A stretch of DNA of 23,467 bases from CALMEC01 sp031366605 (GTDB lineage: Bacteria > Actinomycetota > Thermoleophilia > Miltoncostaeales > Miltoncostaeaceae). Under the pieces are notes generated by a model, which was not told the origin of the DNA, did not search any database, and saw only the letters and a list, made by a program, of their open reading frames with translations. Positions within the stretch are counted from its first letter, which is position 1. The number at the start of each line of letters is the position of its first letter. The position numbers and the translations under genes are program-made. This document shows, piece by piece, positions 1-7,219 of the stretch. Where the stretch lies: assembly GCA_031366605.1 (NCBI GenBank), contig JANLOO010000026.1:1-23467 (forward strand), given 5' to 3'.

Positions 1-332
1 TGGGCAGGGCCACCCGAGCGCAACTTCGAAGGAGCGCGATGAGGGTGTCGCTTCGCACCACCTTCACTCCCACCGGCGCAACTGCGGCGTCAAAGACCCA
101 GAGGGTTCTACTTACGCGCCACCGCCGCTGAGCGGGCGGGCGCTCGACGATCCTCCGGGGACCCCTCCAGGGCGACGCCAATCTCCCCGGAGCACGCCAG
201 GGCTGTCCCCTTTCCATGCGCCGAGGCCACCGCGACCCCCCACGCGTACAGGAATCCCGCAGCAGGAGGGTGGGTTCGGGTTCACGGAGACTGCGTTTGC
301 GCACCCCACATGCCATGGGAACTCACAAATTG

Positions 333-359
333 GAACCCCGATTACAGAGGTCGGGGTTC
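333..359. repeat. Perfect inverted repeat, 9-bp arms
   Basis: GAACCCCGA (333-341) pairs exactly with TCGGGGTTC (351-359) around a 9-nt loop. It could form a stable RNA hairpin. No T-run follows on either side, so a terminator role is only a guess. Confidence 0.5.
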
Positions 360-445
360 GTACCTGACACTTTGGTTGTTCGAGTCTCCCTTGGAAAAAC
401 AGGGGTACGGAACTACTCGGGGCACTTTCGAACCATCACCTGCGA

Positions 446-462
446 CTCGCAACCATTGCGAG
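446..462. repeat. Perfect inverted repeat, 7-bp arms
   Basis: CTCGCAA (446-452) pairs exactly with TTGCGAG (456-462) around CCA. It lies about 100 nt beyond the end of vapC1. Function unknown. Confidence 0.4.
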
Positions 463-564
463 CGAACTCCGAACGCTTGTCGCCACCACCCTGAGCGCAC
501 GCAAACCCACGTTTTATGTCGTTCTCACCGGGATCGAGGCTCCCCTCCGGGTGGTGCGTTTGAC

Positions 565-981
565 TCAGGCCGGCGTCGGAACAACAACGAAGGGCCTGCG
601 ACCGTGGAGCCGGTACACCTGGAAGTCCCGGTCCAAGCTGAACACCTCGCGCAGGTCGCGCGCCTCGGCCAACGCCACGAGCGTCCCGTCTGCCAGATCC
701 ATCGGTAGGTCGGCGTATCGCTCCATGAGCTCAGCGCTGCGCGCAACCATTGCCGTCGAGAGATCAGCGATCTGAAGACGCTCGGTCAGCAACAATGACC
801 ACAGCGCGGTCCGTCCCTTCGACCCGCCTCCTCGGGAGAGCAGGTACATCGCTTCCGTGAACGCCGGCCAGGTCGTAAGAAGCGGTGGGTCAACCTGCGC
901 CAGGACTGCCCGACAGAGTTTGTGATCCGCCTCGTCGGCGTCGATGAGCGCGACGAGCGGCCCGGCGTCCGTCAGGATCAT
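565..981 (-). CDS. vapC: VapC-type PIN-domain toxin (module 1)
   Basis: This 138-residue protein has the PIN ribonuclease fold pattern: an N-terminal hydrophobic strand with the first acidic residue (MILTDAGPLVALID), a central region with further conserved acidic positions (TWPAFTEAMYLL), and a late acidic cluster (DLADGTLVALAE, then SLDRDF). PIN toxins of toxin-antitoxin systems are Mg-dependent endoribonucleases that cut tRNA, rRNA or mRNA and are held inactive by their cognate antitoxin. Its start overlaps the end of the ribbon-helix-helix antitoxin gene by 4 nt (978-981), the usual coupled arrangement. All expected acidic regions seem present, so I read it as intact. The RNA target cannot be told from sequence. 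Confidence 0.88.
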   Translation of the reverse strand: MILTDAGPLVALIDADEADHKLCRAVLAQVDPPLLTTWPAFTEAMYLLSRGGGSKGRTALWSLLLTERLQIADLSTAMVARSAELMERYADLPMDLADGTLVALAEARDLREVFSLDRDFQVYRLHGRRPFVVVPTPA

Positions 982-1223
982 CTGGTCGAGTCACGCCTGG
1001 CCAGCTCGGCGGTGAACGCCTCTCCGGTCCGGCGGGCGCGATTGCCCCCACCGTGTACCACGCCCAGGACGTCGTCCCAGTCCCCTGCAGGGTCTGCAGA
1101 CAGGGTCGCGTCGGCTCGTTCAGCGGCCGCCCGCCGGATGAACTCCGACAGCGACTCGCCACGCAATCGCGCCGCCTGCTTGAGACGCGACTCAAGCTCC
1201 GGATCCAACCGCACACTCTTCAC
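978..1223 (-). CDS. vapB: Ribbon-helix-helix antitoxin (module 1)
   Basis: This 81-residue protein begins MKSVRLDPELESRLKQAA, the strand followed by two helices of the CopG/Arc/MetJ ribbon-helix-helix fold; RGESLSEFIRRAAAERA is the second helix. The C-terminal part is the probable toxin-binding tail. Such antitoxins bind their partner toxin and repress their own operon. The start is GTG at 1223. There is no Shine-Dalgarno sequence, but TACAGT lies 6 nt upstream on the same strand (1230-1235), which fits leaderless transcription. The gene overlaps the PIN toxin by 4 nt. Confidence 0.85.
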   Translation of the reverse strand: MKSVRLDPELESRLKQAARLRGESLSEFIRRAAAERADATLSADPAGDWDDVLGVVHGGGNRARRTGEAFTAELARRDSTR

Positions 1224-1229
1224 AGAGCG

Positions 1230-1235
1230 ACTGTA
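1230..1235 (-). promoter_or_regulatory. -10 element for vapBC module 1
   Basis: TACAGT on the minus strand, 6 nt before the vapB GTG. It matches the TANNNT hexamer expected for a leaderless transcript. No clear -35 was found. Confidence 0.45.
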
Positions 1236-1385
1236 TCACGCCATGCTCATGCGAGATACACGCGGAGTTCGACCCGTGAATCACCTGGGGCGATCCGGCC
1301 CCCGCGAGGCCGCTGAGCGTCTCGTTTCTGCCGCCGAACAGGAACACGGCCGGGCGACGGACGTCATCGGCGCCAGCTCGTATGT

Positions 1386-1595
1386 GTGGCGGATCAAACG
1401 CACGGCGGCTTGAGCGAGCTGGATCTGGTCGTGTTGCTTGGTGCTGGGGCATCGCATCGCGCGGTATCGGAGCTGATGATGATCGATCGCGGCGAAGACG
1501 CGCGGCCACCGCTTACAGCCGACCTCTTCTCGCACCGCTTCAGTCCCATCCCACATCAGTATCCACTTGCCGAGCAGGCGGCCCCAATGGGATGA
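1386..1595 (+). pseudogene. N-terminal relic of a SIR2-like protein
   Basis: A GTG-started frame of 69 codons reads L-V-V-L-L-G-A-G-A-S near its start and R-P-P-L-T-A-D-L-F-S further on, then YPLAEQAAP, and stops at 1595. A hydrophobic strand followed by GAGAS is the nucleotide-binding motif of SIR2-family domains. A following PPLT-DLF motif is, to my recollection, typical of the SIR2-like enzymes found in bacterial defence proteins. The frame ends where a full protein would continue for hundreds of residues, and no continuation is seen in other frames before opcA. I read it as a truncated relic. A free-standing short protein is possible but less likely. Confidence 0.5.
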
Positions 1596-1655
1596 GACCA
1601 AACGGTTGCGGGTGGCACGATCGTTTCGGCTCGTCGGAGCTGGTCGTGGCGAACG

Positions 1656-2657
1656 TCAGAAGCGAACGGCTTTTGCGAGTGCGTGCTCCAGTGGGCGGTC
1701 GTGGCCGCGAAGTTCCAGCTCGCCTGCCAGGAGTTCACGGCGGTTCGGTGGGGGGAGGGGGAGCGACCTCGGTCCACCGGCGGCGGTTCGGAGGGTCACG
1801 TGGTTGTCGGCGTCGTCGCGGACCAGCTCCACGACGCACGTTCCGTGCACGTCGATCTTGACGCCGAGGATGTCCTCGGAGCCGGTCGCCTGGGCGAACG
1901 TGACCTGGACGTGGTCTCCCAAGACGTCCGCGAGCCAGCCTCCCAGAAGCAGCGCCTCAAGGGCCGGTTGGCCCTCTGGGCAGGTGATGGTCACCGAGGT
2001 GGGACCCGCCCGAACCGCCGTCAGCGCCTCGCCGCGGAGCGACGTGGAGAGGACCTGCCGCCAGGCGGTCAGGACCGCCCAGGCCAGGTCGGTGACCGGG
2101 GCGGTTGACTTGGCGGTCACGGCGGCGAGTTGGCTGAGCGCCTCGCGCCCCCGCAGGCTGCGACCGGTTTCGGTGACGACGCGATCGGCGACACGCACGA
2201 GTTCGAGAAACGTCGGAGACGAGGGATCGGGGGCGGTGGGCCACCACAGATACGTCGGCAGCTCCGAACGCAGCAGGGGGATGATCGCGCTGCCGGCGTG
2301 TGCGGCGATCGCCCCATGCAGGGTCAGGATGATTTGCTCGAACAGCAGCGTGCGCGTGCCTCCTGGAGCGACGCTCGACATGACTTCGACCTTTGCGTCG
2401 ATGCGGTCGCCACCGTCGCCGGGCACGACGATGATCGCCCGTGACGGGTGGTGATCTCTGAGTGAATCAGCGACGGCCTCGACATCCGCCGCCGCCGCCT
2501 GATCTGGCGCCCAGGCGACCAGGTTCATCACGCTCGTCAGCGTCGACGAGCGTTCGTCACCGACTCCGGCACGCAGCTCCCTGAGGTGTTGGGCGACCTC
2601 GGCGATGCGGACACCCTGACCGGTCCAGACCGCGGGAGCCGCTACAGGCGTCGCCAC
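1656..2657 (-). CDS. opcA: Glucose-6-phosphate dehydrogenase assembly protein OpcA
   Basis: OpcA (333 residues) is needed for assembly or activity of glucose-6-phosphate dehydrogenase in cyanobacteria and actinobacteria. Family signatures visible here include RSSTLTSVMNLVAW in the N-terminal third, HHPSRAIIV with a following acidic stretch, and LLRSELPTYLWWP in the middle, where the W-W-P segment is characteristic. It has no signal peptide or membrane segment, so it is cytosolic. The start is GTG at 2657, preceded by AAGGG at good spacing. It overlaps the 3' end of zwf by 16 nt, so the two are translationally linked, which agrees with their joint function. Confidence 0.93.
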   Translation of the reverse strand: MATPVAAPAVWTGQGVRIAEVAQHLRELRAGVGDERSSTLTSVMNLVAWAPDQAAAADVEAVADSLRDHHPSRAIIVVPGDGGDRIDAKVEVMSSVAPGGTRTLLFEQIILTLHGAIAAHAGSAIIPLLRSELPTYLWWPTAPDPSSPTFLELVRVADRVVTETGRSLRGREALSQLAAVTAKSTAPVTDLAWAVLTAWRQVLSTSLRGEALTAVRAGPTSVTITCPEGQPALEALLLGGWLADVLGDHVQVTFAQATGSEDILGVKIDVHGTCVVELVRDDADNHVTLRTAAGGPRSLPLPPPNRRELLAGELELRGHDRPLEHALAKAVRF

Positions 2658-4180
2658 GTTCGCCCTTCGCGGGCGAGCAACTCGTCCGCCTCAACCGGAC
2701 CCCACGAGCCGGCCTCGTAGAGCGCGAGGCCCCTGTCGTCGTGCTTCCAGCGCTCGACCAGGGGATCCATGATCTCCCACGCGCGCTCCACCTCGTCCCA
2801 ACGAATGAACAGCGTTGCGTCGCCCAGCAGGCAGTCCAACAGCAGGCGCTCGTATGCATCGGGCGAGGACCGCAAGAACGAGGTGCCGTACGCAAAGTCC
2901 ATGTTGACCGGCCGCAGGTCGATCTGCGGCCCCGGCACCTTTGCGACGAACGTCAATGACGCGCCCTCGTCGGGCTGGATGCGCAGCACCAGCAGGTTGG
3001 GATCGACCGATTCGACGCCGGTCGAGGCGAACGGCAGGTGGGGAGCGGGCTTGAACCGGATCGCGACCTCGGTCGCGCGGCGGGGTAGGCGCTTGCCGGT
3101 GCGCAGGTAGAACGGCGTGCCGGCCCACCGCCAATTGTCGATCTCGAGCCGCATGGCGACGTAGGTCTCGGTGGAGGATGCCGTGTCGACGCCTTGCTCC
3201 TGGCGGTACGCGGGGGCACGTTCGCCGCCGACCCACCCGGCGGTGTACTGGCCGCGCAGTGCCCATTGGTCGGCAGAATCCTCATCGAAACTGCGGATCG
3301 CACGCAGCAGCTTGACCTTCTCGTCGCGCACATCACGTGCGTCGAAACGGGCCGGGGGTTCCATCGCGACGACGGCGAGCACCTGCATCAGGTGGTTCTG
3401 GACGATGTCCCGCAGCGCGCCGTTCTGGTCGTAATAGCCACCACGGCGCTCGACCCCGATCTCCTCGGACACGGTGATCTGCACGTGGTCGACGTAACGA
3501 CGGTTCCAGATCGGCTCGAAGATCGCGTTGCCGAAACGGAAGACGAGCAGGTTCTGCACCGTCTCCTTGCCCAGGTAATGGTCGATGCGGTACACCTGCT
3601 GCTCGTGGAACGTCTGGCCGAGTTGCTCGTTGAGCGCCCGGGCGCTCGCCAGATCGGTGCCAAAGGGCTTCTCGACCACGATCCGTGCGAATCGGCCGTC
3701 GCGCTCCTCGGCCAGACCCGCCCCGCCCAGGTTCGTCGCGATCAGCGGGAAGAACTCCGGGGCCGTCGCGAGGTAGTACAGGCGGTTGCCGGCGGTGCCC
3801 ATCGTTTCGTCGATCTCGCCCAACAGGGTTGCCAGCCGGGTGAATGCAGCGGCATCGTCGAAGCTCCCCGCCATGTAGCGCAGCCGCGACGCGAAGCCCT
3901 CCCAGACCGACTCGTCGGTGACCTCGACCCTGCTGTGGGCATCGATGCCGGCGCGGATGTTCGCGCGGAACTCGTCGTCGGTCATCTCGGTACGGGCGAA
4001 TCCCACGATCGCCGTCTCTGGTGGCAGCAGGCGCTGCAGGGCCAGGTTGAAGAGGGCCGGCCCCAGCTTGCGCTTGGTCAGATCACCCGACGCGCCCAGG
4101 ATGACGATGACCGCGGGAGGCGGCGTCCGCGTCAGACGCGATGCCGGATCGAGGGCGATGGGTGAGGTGTCTTCGCTCAT
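2642..4180 (-). CDS. zwf: Glucose-6-phosphate 1-dehydrogenase
   Basis: This 512-residue enzyme oxidises glucose 6-phosphate to 6-phosphogluconolactone with NADP, the first step of the oxidative pentose phosphate pathway. The dinucleotide-binding motif GASGDLTKRKL lies at residues 29-39. The substrate-binding and catalytic signature RIDHYLGKE lies at 198-206, and VVEKPFG upstream of it is also conserved. The length is normal for the family. It lies between transketolase (76-nt gap upstream) and opcA (16-nt overlap downstream), all on the minus strand. A perfect 17-nt dyad sits in the gap ahead of its start, so zwf may have its own regulated promoter. No strong Shine-Dalgarno sequence precedes the ATG. 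Confidence 0.97.
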   Translation of the reverse strand: MSEDTSPIALDPASRLTRTPPPAVIVILGASGDLTKRKLGPALFNLALQRLLPPETAIVGFARTEMTDDEFRANIRAGIDAHSRVEVTDESVWEGFASRLRYMAGSFDDAAAFTRLATLLGEIDETMGTAGNRLYYLATAPEFFPLIATNLGGAGLAEERDGRFARIVVEKPFGTDLASARALNEQLGQTFHEQQVYRIDHYLGKETVQNLLVFRFGNAIFEPIWNRRYVDHVQITVSEEIGVERRGGYYDQNGALRDIVQNHLMQVLAVVAMEPPARFDARDVRDEKVKLLRAIRSFDEDSADQWALRGQYTAGWVGGERAPAYRQEQGVDTASSTETYVAMRLEIDNWRWAGTPFYLRTGKRLPRRATEVAIRFKPAPHLPFASTGVESVDPNLLVLRIQPDEGASLTFVAKVPGPQIDLRPVNMDFAYGTSFLRSSPDAYERLLLDCLLGDATLFIRWDEVERAWEIMDPLVERWKHDDRGLALYEAGSWGPVEADELLAREGRTWRRL

Positions 4181-4210
4181 GGTAGAGCAAGCCCCATCTC
4201 ACAGAATCTC

Positions 4211-4227
4211 ACGTTCAAGTTGAACGT
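4211..4227. promoter_or_regulatory. Dyad operator candidate upstream of zwf
   Basis: ACGTTCAA, one G, then TTGAACGT form a perfect 8+1+8 inverted repeat 31 nt before the zwf start and about 30 nt past the tkt stop. Its position and symmetry suggest a homodimeric repressor or activator site controlling zwf-opcA separately from tkt. The core TTCAAGTTGAA recalls MerR-type dyads, but I cannot assign a regulator. Confidence 0.5.
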
Positions 4228-4256
4228 AAGATATAGAGGTGACTGTCCTGAGACGA

Positions 4257-6233
4257 TCACTCGTCGTCCTCGAAGATGGTCGCCGCGATCTCCGCCATCG
4301 CCTCCGCAGTGATTCCGTACTGCTCCATCAGCTCGGGACCCGGCGCAGAGGCGCCGAACGTGTCGATTCCGATGACCGCGTCGGCCCAGCGCTCCCAGCC
4401 CAGCGTCGACGCGGCCTCCATCGCCAGCTTGGGCATGCCATCGGGCAACACGGAGTCCATGTACTCCTCGTCCTGCTCATCGAACAGTTCCCACGAGGGC
4501 ATGCTGACGACACGGGCGCTGATGCCCTTGGCGGCCAGCAGATCGCGTGCAGCGACGGCGGCCGACACCTCGGACCCGGTGGCGATCAGGATGCAGTCGG
4601 TGCCATCCGCCACGACGTAGGCGCCGCGTGCGACATCGGCCGGGCCGTCCAGGTGCGGAAGTCCCTGCCGCGTCAGGATCAAGACGGTCGGCCCGTCTGT
4701 GCGCTCGATGGCGACGCGCCAGGCCGCCGCCGTCTCGTTGCCGTCGGCCGGCCGGATGGTCACCACGTTGGGGATCGCACGCAGGGCGGCCAGGTGCTCG
4801 ACCGGCTGGTGGGTGGGCCCGTCCTCGCCCAGGGCGATGGAGTCGTGGGTGAAGACGAAGATCGACGGGATCCCCATCAGGCCGGCAAGCCGGATGGTGT
4901 TCTTCATGTAGTCGAAGAACATCAGGAACGTCGAAGCCACCGGGCGCAGACCGGCGTGCAGCGTCAAGCCGTTGGTGATCGCGCCCATCGCGTGCTCGCG
5001 GACCCCGTAGTAGAGGTTGCGTCCGGCGAAGTCGCCGGCCGACACGGTGCCCAAATCTTTGAGCGTCGTGTCCGTCGAGCTGGAGAGGTCGGCGGCGCCT
5101 TGCACGAGTTCGGGCATCCGCGCGGCGATCGCGTTGATGACCTTGGCGCCGGCCGCACGCGTCGCCGGTTTGTCGTCCGGGCCGAACACCGGCACGTCGG
5201 TGTCCCATCCCTCGGGCAACTCGCCGGCGGTCGTCCGCTCGAACTCGGCCGCCAGGTCGGGGTGGGCACCGCGGTATGCGTCGAACCGTTCGTGCCAAGC
5301 GGCGGCCAGATCGTCGCCGCGCGCGACCAAGCGGGGCGCCCACTCGGCAACTTCGTCGGGCACCAAGAACTTGGCGTCCTCGGGCCATCCGTAGGCGCGT
5401 TTGGTGGCGATCGTCTCCTCGGGACCCAGGGCGGCGCCGTGCGAGGCTTGGCTGTCCTGCTTGTTCGGCGAGCCGAAACCGATGTGGGTCTTGCAGACGA
5501 TCATTGTTGGACGGCCGTCGGATTCTTGCGCCGCGGCCAGCGTCGCGTCGATCTGTGCCAGGTCGTTTCCGTCGTCGATGTGGAGCACACGCCAACCGTA
5601 TGCGCCGAATCGTGCCGGGATGTCCTCACTGAAGCTCAGGCGGGTCGGACCGTCCAGCGAAATGCCGTTGCTGTCGTAGATGACGACCAGCTTGCCGAGC
5701 TTCAGGTGCCCGGCGATCGAGGAGGCCTCGTGTGAGATGCCCTCCATCAGGTCGCCGTCGGAGCAGATGCACCAGGTCCGGTGGTCGACGATGGTGTGAT
5801 CCGGCTGGTTGTAGCGGGCGGCCAGGAGTTCTTCGGCGAGCGCGAAGCCCACGGCGTTGGCAAAGCCCTGGCCGAGGGGGCCGGTGGTCGTCTCGACGCC
5901 GGGGGTCAGCCCGTGCTCGGGGTGGCCGGGGGTCATGCTCTCCCACTGGCGAAAGCGTTTGAGTTCCTCGAGCGGCAGGTCATACCCGGTCAGATGAAGC
6001 AGCGCGTAGAGCAACATCGACGCGTGTCCGGCCGACAGCACGAAGCGATCGCGGTCGGGCCAGTCCGGCTCCTGGGGAGCGTGGCGAAGCGCAGTGCTGT
6101 AGAGCTGCCATGCGACCGGGGCCAAGCCCATCGGTGCGCCGGGATGGCCGCTCTTGGCCTGTTCGATCGCGTCGATCGCCAACGTGCGGACCGTGGTGAT
6201 GCAGAGCTCGGGGGGAGCGAGCGTCGTGGACAT
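4257..6233 (-). CDS. tkt: Transketolase
   Basis: Transketolase moves two-carbon units between sugar phosphates with thiamine diphosphate, joining the pentose phosphate pathway to glycolysis. The 658-residue length is typical. KSGHPGAPMG near residues 27-36 is the conserved N-terminal motif, CSDGDLMEGISHEA is the thiamine-diphosphate binding segment, and EHAMGAI with DSIALGEDGPTHQP belongs to the pyrimidine-binding domain. A longer frame extends to 6275, but I chose the ATG at 6233 because AAGGAG sits 4 nt upstream and the protein then starts as family members do. It is followed by zwf and opcA. Transaldolase and 6-phosphogluconolactonase, often in this actinobacterial cluster, are absent here. 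Confidence 0.96.
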   Translation of the reverse strand: MSTTLAPPELCITTVRTLAIDAIEQAKSGHPGAPMGLAPVAWQLYSTALRHAPQEPDWPDRDRFVLSAGHASMLLYALLHLTGYDLPLEELKRFRQWESMTPGHPEHGLTPGVETTTGPLGQGFANAVGFALAEELLAARYNQPDHTIVDHRTWCICSDGDLMEGISHEASSIAGHLKLGKLVVIYDSNGISLDGPTRLSFSEDIPARFGAYGWRVLHIDDGNDLAQIDATLAAAQESDGRPTMIVCKTHIGFGSPNKQDSQASHGAALGPEETIATKRAYGWPEDAKFLVPDEVAEWAPRLVARGDDLAAAWHERFDAYRGAHPDLAAEFERTTAGELPEGWDTDVPVFGPDDKPATRAAGAKVINAIAARMPELVQGAADLSSSTDTTLKDLGTVSAGDFAGRNLYYGVREHAMGAITNGLTLHAGLRPVASTFLMFFDYMKNTIRLAGLMGIPSIFVFTHDSIALGEDGPTHQPVEHLAALRAIPNVVTIRPADGNETAAAWRVAIERTDGPTVLILTRQGLPHLDGPADVARGAYVVADGTDCILIATGSEVSAAVAARDLLAAKGISARVVSMPSWELFDEQDEEYMDSVLPDGMPKLAMEAASTLGWERWADAVIGIDTFGASAPGPELMEQYGITAEAMAEIAATIFEDDE

Positions 6234-6382
6234 GTTTCTCCTTCGCGGGACCAGAGGCGAGTCTACCCATGACAATTGTGGTCGGCGAGGGAGCTCCTGG
6301 ATGGAAATTCCTTAGGCCGTGCGGAGGGTTACAAGGTGGTGCCACTGGCCCCGCGGCGGGGGAGTTTTGTCACGAACCCCGC

Positions 6383-6415
6383 TACCGTCACTGTATGAAA
6401 ACGGAAGCCAGATGA
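6383..6415 (+). promoter_or_regulatory. mgsA leader: -10 hexamer and coupled mini-ORF candidate
   Basis: TACCGT (6383-6388) is followed 6 nt later by ATG at 6395, which opens a six-codon frame (M-K-T-E-A-R) that ends in TGA at 6413-6415. That stop overlaps the mgsA ATG at 6412 as ATGA. If the transcript starts at the ATG, this would be a leaderless leader peptide coupled to mgsA. Confidence 0.35.
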
Positions 6416-6837
6416 ACGACCCCCGCACCATGTCATCGCGCAAGCGTGTCGCTTTGATCGCACACGACAATCGCAAGGCCGACATGCTCGATTGGGCGCG
6501 GTTCAACCGTGGCACGCTCGGGCGACACGAGCTGTATGCGACCGGGACGACCGGTGGCACGATCGCGACCGAGCTTGGACTCACGGTGCACCGCTACCTC
6601 AGCGGCCCGCTTGGCGGAGACCAGCAGATCGGCGCTGCGATCGCAGAGGGGCGCATCGACTTCGTCGTGTTCTTCTGGGACCCCCTGGAGCCGCATCCGC
6701 ATGACGTGGACGTCAAGGCGCTCCTGCGGATCGCCGTCGTCTACAACGTGCCGATCGCATGCAACCGTGCGACTGCGGACTTCATCCTGTCGAGCCCTCT
6801 GATGGGCCACGAGTATGTGCGCGACGTGGCGGCCTGA
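6412..6837 (+). CDS. mgsA: Methylglyoxal synthase
   Basis: Methylglyoxal synthase converts dihydroxyacetone phosphate to methylglyoxal and phosphate, a bypass that relieves sugar-phosphate stress and frees phosphate. The 141-residue protein keeps the key residues: H18 in VALIAHDNRK, D70 in GPLGGDQQIG, and D90, H97 and D100 in the stretch FFWDPLEPHPHDVD, matching the E. coli D71/D91/H98/D101 set with a one-residue shift. ATG at 6412 is preferred over an upstream in-frame GTG (6319) because GGAAG lies just ahead and family proteins start here; ATG at 6430 is another option. It is divergent from transketolase, which draws on the same triose-phosphate pool. Confidence 0.95.
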   Translation: MNDPRTMSSRKRVALIAHDNRKADMLDWARFNRGTLGRHELYATGTTGGTIATELGLTVHRYLSGPLGGDQQIGAAIAEGRIDFVVFFWDPLEPHPHDVDVKALLRIAVVYNVPIACNRATADFILSSPLMGHEYVRDVAA

Positions 6838-6846
6838 GACAAGCGA

Positions 6847-7122
6847 CTAACGCTTTCGCATGACCTCTGGTCCGATACGTTCGCGGATCAGGGGGAGCAC
6901 ATCGTCAGGGGCGGGGTATCGGCCGAGCATCTTCTTGTAGAAGACCAGCTCACCATCGACGTGGATGTCGAACACCCCGCCCGTCCCGGCGACCACGTCA
7001 ACGGATTCGAGCACCGCGCCCCACCCAGTCAAGAGTCGCGCCACCAGACCGGCGGCGTTCGGAGCGGCCCCTCAGGGGACGCAGTACTCGATGCGGATCC
7101 GATGGGTCGGGTTGATCGCCAC
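6847..7122 (-). CDS. SelW-like Rdx-family selenoprotein, Sec at in-frame TGA
   Basis: Standard calling gives only a 65-codon ORF from GTG at 7044. Extending the frame upstream through one TGA (7072-7074) gives a 91-residue protein starting at GTG 7122, with I-R-I-E-Y-C14-V-P-U17-G, the exact position of the CxxC/CxxU redox motif of the SelT/SelW/SelH (Rdx) family. Downstream AGTGGVFDIHVDGELVFYKK and GRYPAPDDVLPLI match the rest of this thioredoxin-like fold, and the total length is normal. A SECIS-like hairpin follows the TGA (7039-7057), and selD lies in the same window. Family members are thought to be thiol or selenol oxidoreductases of unknown substrate. There is no SD; TAGACC lies 6 nt before the GTG, so the start is moderately certain. 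Confidence 0.85.
7039..7057 (-). promoter_or_regulatory. Bacterial SECIS element
   Basis: Counting from the TGA, nt 15-21 (CGCCGCC) pair with nt 27-33 (GGTGGCG) using one G-U wobble, closing a GGTCT loop at nt 22-26. Bacterial SECIS hairpins sit within the coding region just 3' of the UGA, with a G at the start of the loop and the loop about 16-37 nt downstream. The loop GGUCU equals that of the E. coli fdhF SECIS, where it contacts SelB. Confidence 0.75.
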
Positions 7123-7177
7123 GCCGATGGTCTACCAGATCGCGACGACCGTGTGCCCCTGGCCCTGGCCCGATCGG

Positions 7178-7219
7178 TACCATCGCCGAGTGATGTGGAA
7201 GCTCTGCCAATGCGCCTGA
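7178..7219 (+). promoter_or_regulatory. nucS leader: -10 hexamer and overlapping mini-ORF candidate
   Basis: TACCAT (7178-7183) is followed after 6 nt by GTG at 7190 and ATG at 7193. This frame encodes M-M-W-K-L-C-Q-C-A and stops at 7217-7219, overlapping the nucS ATG (7210). It would be a leaderless leader peptide with two cysteines near its end. There is no experimental support. Confidence 0.3.

Larger units (their letters stand above)
1..564. other. Gene-free stretch downstream of vapC1
   Basis: I found no convincing protein gene or RNA gene here. The ORFs in all frames are short and of low-complexity composition typical of chance reading frames in GC-rich DNA. The stretch holds two perfect hairpins, listed separately at 333-359 and 446-462. 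It may be a relic or an intergenic spacer belonging to a gene that begins to the left of the window. Confidence 0.5.

Noticed and set aside
361..420. tRNA-like T-arm sequence GTTCGAGTC
   Set aside because: No matching acceptor or anticodon stem could be paired around it.
1281..1601. 106-codon minus-strand frame over the SIR2-like relic
   Set aside because: No motifs; the plus-strand frame carries the recognisable GAGAS and PPLT-DLF motifs.
3194..4165. Long open frame opposite zwf
   Set aside because: It mirrors a strongly supported gene in GC-rich DNA and shows no domain motifs.
4239..5735. 498-codon open frame opposite tkt
   Set aside because: Antisense shadow of transketolase; Arg/Gly/Val-rich composition with no motifs.
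7042..7044. GTG at 7044 as the start of a 65-residue protein
   Set aside because: It begins inside the conserved Rdx domain and inside the SECIS stem; the upstream frame carries the family N-terminus through one TGA.
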